A stretch of DNA of 64,000 bases, from assembly GCA_946699065.1 (NCBI GenBank), contig CAMPDV010000239.1, positions 124,001 through 188,000 on the forward strand. Reading direction: 5' to 3'. The translations under genes were made by a program, and so were the position numbers. This DNA comes from Loxodes magnus (lineage: Eukaryota > Ciliophora > Karyorelictea > Loxodida > Loxodidae). How positions within the stretch are numbered: position 1 is the stretch's first letter; every line of letters begins with the position of its first letter. Below the pieces are notes generated by a model. That model was not told where the DNA came from. It saw only the letters and a program-made list of their open reading frames with translations, and made no database searches. Positions 1 to 10,369 of this stretch are shown here, piece by piece.

Positions 1-129
1 TGAAACAATGGAGTGAATGAGAATTATAAACATTCGAGAAGAAAGAGTTTTCAAAATAAATGAATAAACCTTTTTAAATAAAGTGCAAATAAAAAAGATG
101 AAATAAATGGAGTGAATGCTAAATATAAA

Positions 130-227
130 CATTCGAGAAGAAAGAGTATTCAAAATAAATGAATAAACCTTTTTAAATAAAGTGCAAATAAAAAAGATGA
201 AACAATGGAGTGAATGAGAAATATAAA
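130..227 (+). repeat. Reference monomer (98 bp)
   Basis: This is a typical complete unit, used for numbering (c of cattcga = 1). Nearly invariant parts across the array are 1-10 (cattcgagaa), 12-18 (aaagagt), 41-56 (tttttaaataaagtgc) and 77-82 (tggagt). Variable parts are 11 (G or T), 19 (T or A), 22 (C or A), 28-36 (4- or 5-bp loss), 38-40 (acc, aac, atc or aca), 57-76 (A-rich, length-variable) and 88-95 (gctaaata, gagaaata, gaaaaata, gcttaata, gagaatta, aaaatact and the longer gcgaaagtga form). Unit lengths follow from these states: 98 (standard), 99 (ataaatgg), 93 or 94 (5- or 4-bp loss), 101 (gcgaaagtga form) and 103 (long A tract with the 5-bp loss). The unit has one CpG (in ttcga), a TaqI site and a DraI site (tttaaa). 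Confidence 0.95.
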
Positions 228-1062
228 CATTCGAGAAGAAAGAGTTTTCAAAATAAATGAATAAAACTTTTTAAATAAAGTGCAAATAAAAAAGATGAAA
301 TAAATGGAGTGAATGCTAAATATAAACATTCGAGAATAAAGAGTTTTCAAAATAAATGAATAAACCTTTTTAAATAAAGTGCAAATAAAAAAGATGAAAC
401 AATGGAGTGAATGCTAAATATAAACATTCGAGAAGAAAGAGTATTCAAAATAAATGAATAAAACTTTTTAAATAAAGTGCAAATAAAAAAAATAAAAAAA
501 ATGGAGTGAATGAAAAATACTAACATTCGAGAAGAAAGAGTTTTCAAAATAAAAAACCTTTTTAAATAAAGTGCAAATAAAAAAAATAAAAAAAATGGAG
601 TGAATGCTAAATATAAACATTCGAGAAGAAAGAGTATTCAAAATAAATGAATAAAACTTTTTAAATAAAGTGCAAATAAAAAAGATGAAATAAATGGAGT
701 GAATGCTAAATATAAACATTCGAGAATAAAGAGTTTTCAAAATAAATGAATAAACCTTTTTAAATAAAGTGCAAATAAAAAAGATGAAACAATGGAGTGA
801 ATGCTAAATATAAACATTCGAGAAGAAAGAGTATTCAAAATAAATGAATAAAACTTTTTAAATAAAGTGCAAATAAAAAAGATGAAATAAATGGAGTGAA
901 TGCTAAATATAAACATTCGAGAATAAAGAGTTTTCAAAATAAATGAATAAACCTTTTTAAATAAAGTGCAAATAAAAAAGATGAAACAATGGAGTGAATG
1001 AGAAATATAAACATTCGAGAAGAAAGAGTTTTCAAAATAAAAAACCTTTTTAAATAAAGTGC

Positions 1063-1092
1063 AAATAAAAAAAATAAAAAAAATAAAAAAAA
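1063..1092 (+). repeat. Long A tract (three 9-bp steps)
   Basis: After gtgc the monomer holds aaat and then three A8 runs separated by single T. It replaces the usual aaataaaaaagatgaaacaa and follows a 5-bp-loss monomer. The next monomer has aaatactaac. Confidence 0.9.
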
Positions 1093-1459
1093 TGGAGTGA
1101 ATGAAAAATACTAACATTCGAGAAGAAAGAGTTTTCAAAATAAATGAATAAACCTTTTTAAATAAAGTGCAAATAAAAAAGATGAAACAATGGAGTGAAT
1201 GAAAAATATAAACATTCGAGAAGAAAGAGTTTTCAAAATAAATGAATAAACCTTTTTAAATAAAGTGCAAATAAAAAAGATGAAACAATGGAGTGAATGC
1301 TAAATATAAACATTCGAGAATAAAGAGTATTCAAAATAAATGAATAAACCTTTTTAAATAAAGTGCAAATAAAAAAGATGAAACAATGGAGTGAATGAGA
1401 AATATAAACATTCGAGAAGAAAGAGTTTTCAAAATAAAAAACCTTTTTAAATAAAGTGC

Positions 1460-1489
1460 AAATAAAAAAAATAAAAAAAATAAAAAAAA
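1460..1489 (+). repeat. Long A tract (three 9-bp steps)
   Basis: It has the same form and context as the tract at 1063, 397 bp earlier. The two mark a four-monomer HOR. Confidence 0.9.
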
Positions 1490-2107
1490 TGGAGTGAATG
1501 AAAAATACTAACATTCGAGAAGAAAGAGTTTTCAAAATAAATGAATAAACCTTTTTAAATAAAGTGCAAATAAAAAAGATGAAACAATGGAGTGAATGAA
1601 AAATATAAACATTCGAGAAGAAAGAGTTTTCAAAATAAATGAATAAACCTTTTTAAATAAAGTGCAAATAAAAAAGATGAAACAATGGAGTGAATGCTAA
1701 ATATAAACATTCGAGAATAAAGAGTATTCAAAATAAATGAATAAACCTTTTTAAATAAAGTGCAAATAAAAAAGATGAAAAAAATGGAGTGAATGCTAAA
1801 TATAAACATTCGAGAATAAAGAGTATTCAAAATAAATGAATAAACCTTTTTAAATAAAGTGCAAATAAAAAAGATGAAACAATAGAGTGAATGAAAAATA
1901 TAAACATTCGAGAATAAAGAGTTTTCAAAATGAATAAACCTTTTTAAATAAAGTGCAAATAAAAAAAATAAAAAAAATGGAGTGAATGCTAAATATAAAC
2001 ATTCGAGAAGAAAGAGTTTTAAAAATAAATGAATAAACCTTTTTAAATAAAGTGCAAATAAAAAAGATGAAAAAATGGAGTGAATGAGAAATATAAACAT
2101 TCGAGAA

Positions 2108-3183
2108 GAAAGAGTTTTCAAAATAAATGAATAAACCTTTTTAAATAAAGTGCAAATAAAAAAGATGAAACAATGGAGTGAATGAGAATTATAAACATTC
2201 GAGAAGAAAGAGTTTTCAAAATAAATGAATAAACCTTTTTAAATAAAGTGCAAATAAAAAAGATGAAATAAATGGAGTGAATGCTAAATATAAACATTCG
2301 AGAAGAAAGAGTATTCAAAATAAATGAATAAACCTTTTTAAATAAAGTGCAAATAAAAAAGATGAAATAAATGGAGTCAATGCGAAAGTGATAAACATTC
2401 GAGAAGAAAGAGTTTTCAAAATAAATGAATAAACCTTTTTAAATAAAGTGCAAATAAAAAAGATGAAACAATGGAGTGAATGAGAATTATAAACATTCGA
2501 GAAGAAAGAGTTTTCAAAATAAATGAATAAACCTTTTTAAATAAAGTGCAAATAAAAAAGATGAAATAAATGGAGTGAATGCTAAATATAAACATTCGAG
2601 AAGAAAGAGTATTCAAAATAAATGAATAAACCTTTTTAAATAAAGTGCAAATAAAAAAGATGAAACAATGGAGTGAATGAGAAATATAAACATTCGAGAA
2701 GAAAGAGTTTTCAAAATAAATGAATAAAACTTTTTAAATAAAGTGCAAATAAAAAAGATGAAATAAATGGAGTGAATGCTAAATATAAACATTCGAGAAT
2801 AAAGAGTTTTCAAAATAAATGAATAAACCTTTTTAAATAAAGTGCAAATAAAAAAGATGAAACAATGGAGTGAATGCTAAATATAAACATTCGAGAAGAA
2901 AGAGTTTTAAAAATAAAAAACCTTTTTAAATAAAGTGCAAATAAAAAAAATAAAAAAAATGGAGTGAATGAAAAATACTAACATTCGAGAAGAAAGAGTT
3001 TTCAAAATAAAAAACCTTTTTAAATAAAGTGCAAATAAAAAAAATAAAAAAAATGGAGTGAATGCTAAATATAAACATTCGAGAATAAAGAGTTTTCAAA
3101 ATAAATGAATAAACATTTTTAAATAAAGTGCAAATAAAAAAGATGAAATAAATGGAGTGAATGCTAAATATAAACATTCGAGA
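2108..3183 (+). repeat. HOR block, copy 1 (1959-bp spacing)
   Basis: About eleven monomers recur 1959 bp downstream in the same order, including the gagaatta form, the tgcgaaagtg monomer (2381 and 4340), the 'ttttaaaaataaaaaacc' monomer and the aaatactaac monomer. Left and right limits were set where barcodes stop matching at this offset. A few single-base differences exist, for example at 2178 versus 4137. Confidence 0.75.
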
Positions 3184-3399
3184 AGAAAGAGTTTTAAAAA
3201 TAAATGAATAAACCTTTTTAAATAAAGTGCAAATAAAAAAGATGAAACAATGGAGTGAATGCTAAATATAAACATTCGAGAAGAAAGAGTTTTCAAAATA
3301 AATGAATAAAACTTTTAAATAAAGTGCAAATAAAAAAGATGAAACAATGGAGTGAATGCTAAATATAAACATTCGAGAAGAAAGAGTTTTCAAAATAAA

Positions 3400-4045
3400 T
3401 GAATAAACATTTTTAAATAAAGTGCAATTAAAATTATGAAATAAATGGAGTGAATGAGAAATATAAACATTCGAGAAGAAAGAGTATTCAAAATAAATGA
3501 ATAAACCTTTTTAAATAAAGTGCAAATAAAAAAGATGAAACAATGGAGTGAATGAGAAATATAAACATTCGAGAAGAAAGAGTTTTCAAAATAAAAAACC
3601 TTTTTAAATAAAGTGCAAATAAAAAAAATAAAAAAAATAAAAAAAATGGAGTGAATGAAAAATACTAACATTCGAGAAGAAAGAGTTTTCAAAATAAATG
3701 AATAAACCTTTTTAAATAAAGTGCAAATAAAAAAGATGAAACAATGGAGTGAATGCTAAATATAAACATTCGAGAATAAAGAGTTTTCAAAATAAATGAA
3801 TAAACCTTTTTAAATAAAGTGCAAATAAAAAAGATGAAACAATGGAGTGAATGCTTAATATAAACATTCGAGAAGAAAGAGTTTTCAAAATAAAAAACCT
3901 TTTTAAATAAAGTGCAAATAAAAAAAATAAAAAAAATGGAGTGAATGCTAAATATAAACATTCGAGAAGAAAGAGTTTTAAAAATAAATGAATAAACCTT
4001 TTTAAATAAAGTGCAAATAAAAAAGATGAAACAATGGAGTGAATG
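3400..4045 (+). repeat. Block shared with 51593-52238 and 52673-53318
   Basis: It starts with the rare combination aaacattttt plus gtgcaattaaaattatg (3401-3440) and includes a long A tract (3617-3646) followed by aaatactaac. The same ordered series occurs at a constant +48193 and, through the 1080-bp duplication, again at +49273. Single-base differences such as tattc versus ttttc near 3486 are present. Confidence 0.7.
3617..3646 (+). repeat. Long A tract (three 9-bp steps)
   Basis: Same form; it pairs with 51810 and 52890. Confidence 0.9.
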
Positions 4046-4066
4046 CTAAATATAAACATTCGAGAA

Positions 4067-5142
4067 TAAAGAGTTTTCAAAATAAATGAATAAACCTTTT
4101 TAAATAAAGTGCAAATAAAAAAGATGAAACAATGGAGTGAATGAGAGATATAAACATTCGAGAAGAAAGAGTTTTCAAAATAAATGAATAAACCTTTTTA
4201 AATAAAGTGCAAATAAAAAAGATGAAATAAATGGAGTGAATGCTAAATATAAACATTCGAGAATAAAGAGTTTTCAAAATAAATGAATAAACCTTTTTAA
4301 ATAAAGTGCAAATAAAAAAGATGAAATAAATGGAGTCAATGCGAAAGTGATAAACATTCGAGAAGAAAGAGTTTTCAAAATAAATGAATAAACCTTTTTA
4401 AATAAAGTGCAAATAAAAAAGATGAAACAATGGAGTGAATGAGAATTATAAACATTCGAGAAGAAAGAGTTTTCAAAATAAATGAATAAACCTTTTTAAA
4501 TAAAGTGCAAATAAAAAAGATGAAATAAATGGAGTGAATGCTAAATATAAACATTCGAGAAGAAAGAGTATTCAAAATAAATGAATAAACCTTTTTAAAT
4601 AAAGTGCAAATAAAAAAGATGAAACAATGGAGTGAATGAGAAATATAAACATTCGAGAAGAAAGAGTTTTCAAAATAAATGAATAAAACTTTTTAAATAA
4701 AGTGCAAATAAAAAAGATGAAATAAATGGAGTGAATGCTAAATATAAACATTCGAGAATAAAGAGTTTTCAAAATAAATGAATAAACCTTTTTAAATAAA
4801 GTGCAAATAAAAAAGATGAAACAATGGAGTGAATGCTAAATATAAACATTCGAGAAGAAAGAGTTTTAAAAATAAAAAACCTTTTTAAATAAAGTGCAAA
4901 TAAAAAAAATAAAAAAAATGGAGTGAATGAAAAATACTAACATTCGAGAAGAAAGAGTTTTCAAAATAAAAAACCTTTTTAAATAAAGTGCAAATAAAAA
5001 AAATAAAAAAAATGGAGTGAATGCTAAATATAAACATTCGAGAATAAAGAGTTTTCAAAATAAATGAATAAACATTTTTAAATAAAGTGCAAATAAAAAA
5101 GATGAAATAAATGGAGTGAATGCTAAATATAAACATTCGAGA
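4067..5142 (+). repeat. HOR block, copy 2 (1959-bp spacing)
   Basis: This is the second copy of 2108-3183. The interval between the copies (3184-4066) is itself found again at 51593-52238 and 52673-53318 in the third A-type zone, so the 1959-bp period is a composite of two amplified blocks. Confidence 0.75.
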
Positions 5143-5920
5143 ATAAAGAGTTTTCAAAATAAATGAATAAACCTTTTTAAATAAAGTGCAAATAAAAAAG
5201 ATGAAACAATGGAGTGAATGCTTAATATAAACATTCGAGAAGAAAGAGTTTTCAAAATAAATGAATAAACCTTTTTAAATAAAGTGCAAATAAAAAAGAT
5301 GAAAAAAATGGAGTCAATGCGAAAGTGATAAACATTCGAGAAGAAAGAGTATTCAAAATAAATGAATAAACCTTTTTAAATAAAGTGCAAATAAAAAAGA
5401 TGAAACAATGGAGTGAATGAGAAATAAAAACATTCGAGAAGAAAGAGTTTTCAAAATAAATGAATAAACCTTTTTAAATAAAGTGCAAATAAAAAAGATG
5501 AAATAAATGGAGTGAATGCTAAATATAAACATTCGAGAAGAAAGAGTTTTCAAAATAAATGAATAAACCTTTTTAAATAAAGTGCAAATAAAAAAGATGA
5601 AATAAATGGAGTGAATGCTAAATATAAACATTCGAGAAGAAAGAGTTTTAAAAATAAATGAATAAACCTTTTTAAATAAAGTGCAAATAAAAAAGATGAA
5701 ACAATGGAGTGAATGCTAAATATAAACATTCGAGAAGAAAGAGTTTTCAAAATAAATGAATAAACCTTTTTAAATAAAGTGCAAATAAAAAAGATGAAAC
5801 AATGGAGTGAATGCTTAATATAAACATTCGAGAAGAAAGAGTTTTAAAAATAAATGAATAAACCTTTTTAAATAAAGTGCAAATAAAAAAGATGAAACAA
5901 TGGAGTGAATGCTAAATATA

Positions 5921-5930
5921 AAATTTCGGG
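5921..5930 (+). other. Rare marker aaatttcggg (zone 1)
   Basis: The near-invariant cattcgaga box is changed to aaatttcggg, which removes the TaqI site. I saw it only three times, here and at 29064 and 55190, always in the same monomer of a shared block. Confidence 0.85.
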
Positions 5931-6066
5931 AAGAAAGAGTTTTCAAAATAAAAAACCTTTTTAAATAAAGTGCAAATAAAAAAGATGAAACAATGGAGTG
6001 AATGAGAAATATAAACATTCGAGAAGAAAGAGTTTTCAAAATAAAAAACCTTTTTAAATAAAGTGC

Positions 6067-6096
6067 AAATAAAAAAAATAAAAAAAATAAAAAAAA
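6067..6096 (+). repeat. Long A tract (three 9-bp steps)
   Basis: Same form; it pairs with 29210 and 55336. Confidence 0.9.
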
Positions 6097-7870
6097 TGGA
6101 GTGAATGAAAAATACTAACATTCGAGAAGAAAGAGTTTTCAAAATAAATGAATAAACCTTTTTAAATAAAGTGCAAATAAAAAAGATGAAACAATGGAGT
6201 GAATGAAAAATATAAACATTCGAGAAGAAAGAGTATTCAAAATAAATGAATAAACCTTTTTAAATAAAGTGCAAATAAAAAAGATGAAAAAAATGGAGTG
6301 AATGCTAAATATAAACATTCGAGAAGAAAGAGTATTCAAAATAAATGAATAAAACTTTTTAAATAAAGTGCAAATAAAAAAGATGAAATAAATGGAGTGA
6401 ATGCTAAATATAAACATTCGAGAATAAAGAGTTTTCAAAATAAATGAATAAACCTTTTTAAATAAAGTGCAAATAAAAAAGATGAAACAATGGAGTGAAT
6501 GCTTAATATAAACATTCGAGAAGAAAGAGTTTTCAAAATAAAAAACCTTTTTAAATAAAGTGCAAATAAAAAAAATAAAAAAAATGGAGTGAATGCTAAA
6601 TATAAACATTCGAGAATAAAGAGTTTTCAAAATAAATGAATAAACCTTTTTAAATAAAGTGCAAATAAAAAAGATGAAATTATGGAGTGAATGAAAAATA
6701 CTAACATTCGAGAAGAAAGAGTTTTCAAAATAAATGAATAAACCTTTTTAAATAAAGTGCAAATAAAAAAGATGAAACAATGGAGTGAATGAAAAATATA
6801 AACATTCGAGAAGAAAGAGTATTCAAAATAAATGAATAAACCTTTTTAAATAAAGTGCAAATAAAAAAGATGAAACAATGGAGTGAATGCTAAATATAAA
6901 CATTCGAGAAGAAAGAGTATTCAAAATAAATGAATAAACCTTTTTAAATAAAGTGCAAATAAAAAAGATGAAAAAAATGGAGTGAATGAGAAATATAAAC
7001 ATTCGAGAAGAAAGAGTATTCAAAATAAATGAATAAACCTTTTTAAATAAAGTGCAAATAAAAAAGATGAAACAATGGAGTGAATGAGAAATATAAACAT
7101 TCGAGAAGAAAGAGTTTTCAAAATAAAAAACCTTTTTAAATAAAGTGCAAATAAAAAAAATAAAAAAAATGGAGTGAATGCTAAATATAAACATTCGAGA
7201 ATAAAGAGTTTTCAAAATAAATGAATAAACCTTTTTAAATAAAGTGCAAATAAAAAAGATGAAAAAATGGAGTGAATGCTAAATATAAACATTCGAGAAT
7301 AAAGAGTTTTCAAAATAAATGAATAAACCTTTTTAAATAAAGTGCAAATAAAAAAGATGAAACAATGGAGTGAATGAGAATTATAAACATTCGAGAAGAA
7401 AGAGTTTTCAAAATAAATGAATAAACCTTTTTAAATAAAGTGCAAATAAAAAAGATGAAATAAATGGAGTGAATGCTAAATATAAACATTCGAGAAGAAA
7501 GAGTATTCAAAATAAATGAATAAACCTTTTTAAATAAAGTGCAAATAAAAAAGATGAAATAAATGGAGTCAATGCGAAAGTGATAAACATTCGAGAATAA
7601 AGAGTTTTCAAAATAAATGAATAAACCTTTTTAAATAAAGTGCAAATAAAAAAGATGAAATAAATGGAGTGAATGCTAAATATAAACATTCGAGAAGAAA
7701 GAGTATTCAAAATAAATGAATAAACCTTTTTAAATAAAGTGCAAATAAAAAAGATGAAACAATGGAGTGAATGCTAAATATAAACATTCGAGAAGAAAGA
7801 GTATTCAAAATAAATGAATAAACCTTTTTAAATAAAGTGCAAATAAAAAAGATGAAATAAATGGAGTCAA

Positions 7871-7981
7871 TGCGAAAGTGATAAACATTCGAGAATAAAG
7901 AGTTTTCAAAATAAATGAATAAACCTTTTTAAATAAAGTGCAAATAAAAAAGATGAAATAAATGGAGTCAATGCGAAAGTG
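7871..7981 (+). repeat. Two consecutive tgcgaaagtg-form monomers
   Basis: This most diverged monomer form has gtcaatgcg and agtgataaac in place of gtgaatgct and aatataaac. It is 2 bp longer and adds a second CpG. I counted 34 in the window. Here two lie side by side (starts 7871 and 7972, 101 bp apart), the only adjacent pair I saw; elsewhere they are separated by several ordinary monomers. Confidence 0.8.
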
Positions 7982-8894
7982 ATAAACATTCGAGAATAAA
8001 GAGTTTTCAAAATAAATGAATAAACCTTTTTAAATAAAGTGCAAATAAAAAAGATGAAACAATGGAGTGAATGCTTAATATAAACATTCGAGAAGAAAGA
8101 GTTTTCAAAATAAAAAACCTTTTTAAATAAAGTGCAAATAAAAAAAATAAAAAAAATGGAGTGAATGCTAAATATAAACATTCGAGAATAAAGAGTTTTC
8201 AAAATAAATGAATAAACCTTTTTAAATAAAGTGCAAATAAAAAAGATGAAAAAATGGAGTGAATGAGAAATATAAACATTCGAGAAGAAAGAGTTTTCAA
8301 AATAAATGAATAAACCTTTTTAAATAAAGTGCAAATAAAAAAGATGAAACAATGGAGTGAATGAAAAATATAAACATTCGAGAAGAAAGAGTATTCAAAA
8401 TAAATGAATAAACCTTTTTAAATAAAGTGCAAATAAAAAAGATGAAACAATGGAGTGAATGCTAAATATAAACATTCGAGAATAAAGAGTTTTCAAAATA
8501 AATGAATAAACCTTTTTAAATAAAGTGCAAATAAAAAAGATGAAAAAATGGAGTGAATGAAAAATACTAACATTCGAGAAGAAAGAGTTTTCAAAATAAA
8601 TGAATAAACCTTTTTAAATAAAGTGCAAATAAAAAAGATGAAACAATGGAGTGAATGAAAAATATAAACATTCGAGAAGAAAGAGTATTCAAAATAAATG
8701 AATAAACCTTTTTAAATAAAGTGCAAATAAAAAAGATGAAACAATGGAGTGAATGCTAAATATAAACATTCGAGAAGAAAGAGTATTCAAAATAAATGAA
8801 TAAACCTTTTTAAATAAAGTGCAAATAAAAAAGATGAAAAAAATGGAGTGAATGAGAAATATAAACATTCGAGAAGAAAGAGTATTCAAAATAA

Positions 8895-9960
8895 ATGAAT
8901 AAACCTTTTTAAATAAAGTGCAAATAAAAAAGATGAAATAAATGGAGTCAATGCGAAAGTGATAAACATTCGAGAAGAAAGAGTTTTCAAAATAAAAAAC
9001 CTTTTTAAATAAAGTGCAAATAAAAAAGATGAAAAAATGGAGTGAATGAGAAATATAAACATTCGAGAAGAAAGAGTTTTCAAAATAAATGAATAAACCT
9101 TTTTAAATAAAGTGCAAATAAAAAAGATGAAACAATGGAGTGAATGAGAAATATAAACATTCGAGAAGAAAGAGTTTTCAAAATAAATGAATAAACCTTT
9201 TTAAATAAAGTGCAAATAAAAAAGATGAAATAAATGGAGTGAATGCTAAATATAAACATTCGAGAAGAAAGAGTATTCAAAATAAATGAATAAACCTTTT
9301 TAAATAAAGTGCAAATAAAAAAGATGAAATAAATGGAGTCAATGCGAAAGTGATAAACATTCGAGAATAAAGAGTTTTCAAAATAAATGAATAAACCTTT
9401 TTAAATAAAGTGCAAATAAAAAAGATGAAATAAATGGAGTGAATGCTAAATATAAACATTCGAGAAGAAAGAGTATTCAAAATAAATGAATAAACCTTTT
9501 TAAATAAAGTGCAAATAAAAAAGATGAAATAAATGGAGTCAATGAGAATTATAAACATTCGAGAAGAAAGAGTTTTCAAAATAAATGAATAAACCTTTTT
9601 AAATAAAGTGCAAATAAAAAAGATGAAATAAATGGAGTGAATGCTAAATATAAACATTCGAGAAGAAAGAGTATTCAAAATAAATGAATAAACCTTTTTA
9701 AATAAAGTGCAAATAAAAAAGATGAAATAAAAGGAGTCAATGCGAAAGTGATAAACATTCGAGAATAAAGAGTTTTCAAAATAAATGAATAAACCTTTTT
9801 AAATAAAGTGCAAAAAAAAAAGATGAAACAATGGAGTGAATGCTAAATATAAACATTCGAGAATAAAGAGTTTTCAAAATAAATGAATAAACCTTTTTAA
9901 ATAAAGTGCAAATAAAAAAGATGAAACAATGGAGTGAATGCTAAATATAAACATTCGAGA
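8895..9960 (+). repeat. 1.07-kb block shared with 58161-59226
   Basis: Eleven monomers match at a constant offset of +49266. Two rare markers are shared in the right order: aaataaaagg before gtcaatgcg (9725 and 58991) and the uninterrupted A10 after gtgc (9811 and 59077). Matching ends where aaaacc in this copy faces aaaatc at 59251. Confidence 0.8.
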
Positions 9961-10369
9961 AGAAAGAGTTTTCAAAATAAAAAACCTTTTTAAATAAAGT
10001 GCAAATAAAAAAGATGAAATAAATGGAGTGAATGCTAAATATAAACATTCGAGAATAAAGAGTTTTCAAAATAAATGAATAAACCTTTTTAAATAAAGTG
10101 CAAATAAAAAAGATGAAACAATGGAGTGAATGAGAAATATAAACATTCGAGAAGAAAGAGTTTTCAAAATAAAAAACCTTTTTAAATAAAGTGCAAATAA
10201 AAAAGATGAAACAATGGAGTGAATGCTAAATATAAACATTCGAGAAGAAAGAGTATTCAAAATAAAAAACCTTTTTAAATAAAGTGCAATTAAAATTATG
10301 AAATAAATGGAGTGAATGAGAAATTTAAACATTCGAGAAGAAAGAGTTTTCAAAATAAATGAATAAACC

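Larger units (their letters stand above)
4170..6350 (+). repeat. 2.2-kb block shared with 53439-55619
   Basis: Ordered variants match at a constant offset of +49269. Markers include the tgcgaaagtg monomers (4340 and 53609; 5318 and 54597), the unique tttcggg change (5921 and 55190) and the long A tract (6067 and 55336). Matching ends near 6350, where the aaaac state in one copy faces aaacc in the other. Confidence 0.8.
4680..7650 (+). repeat. 3-kb block shared with 27823-30793
   Basis: About 30 monomers correspond at a constant offset of +23143, including tttcggg (5921 and 29064), the long A tract (6067 and 29210) and the tgcgaaagtg monomer (5318 and 28461). Differences are mostly single bases, such as aaacattttt at 5071 versus aaaccttttt at the matching site. 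The match stops near 7650, where an aaatactaac monomer follows in the second copy. Confidence 0.8.

Noticed and set aside
41-90. Shorter ancestral repeat inside the 98-bp monomer
   Set aside because: aaataaa-like and gtgaatg-like pieces recur within the unit, but no regular sub-period remains by eye; low complexity explains them.
130-146. CENP-B box in the cattcgagaagaaagag region
   Set aside because: Only the TTCG core and two of the four CGGG positions fit, and the central essential A is G. This is too weak in DNA with the box at every 98 bp; a motif scan plus binding data would be needed.
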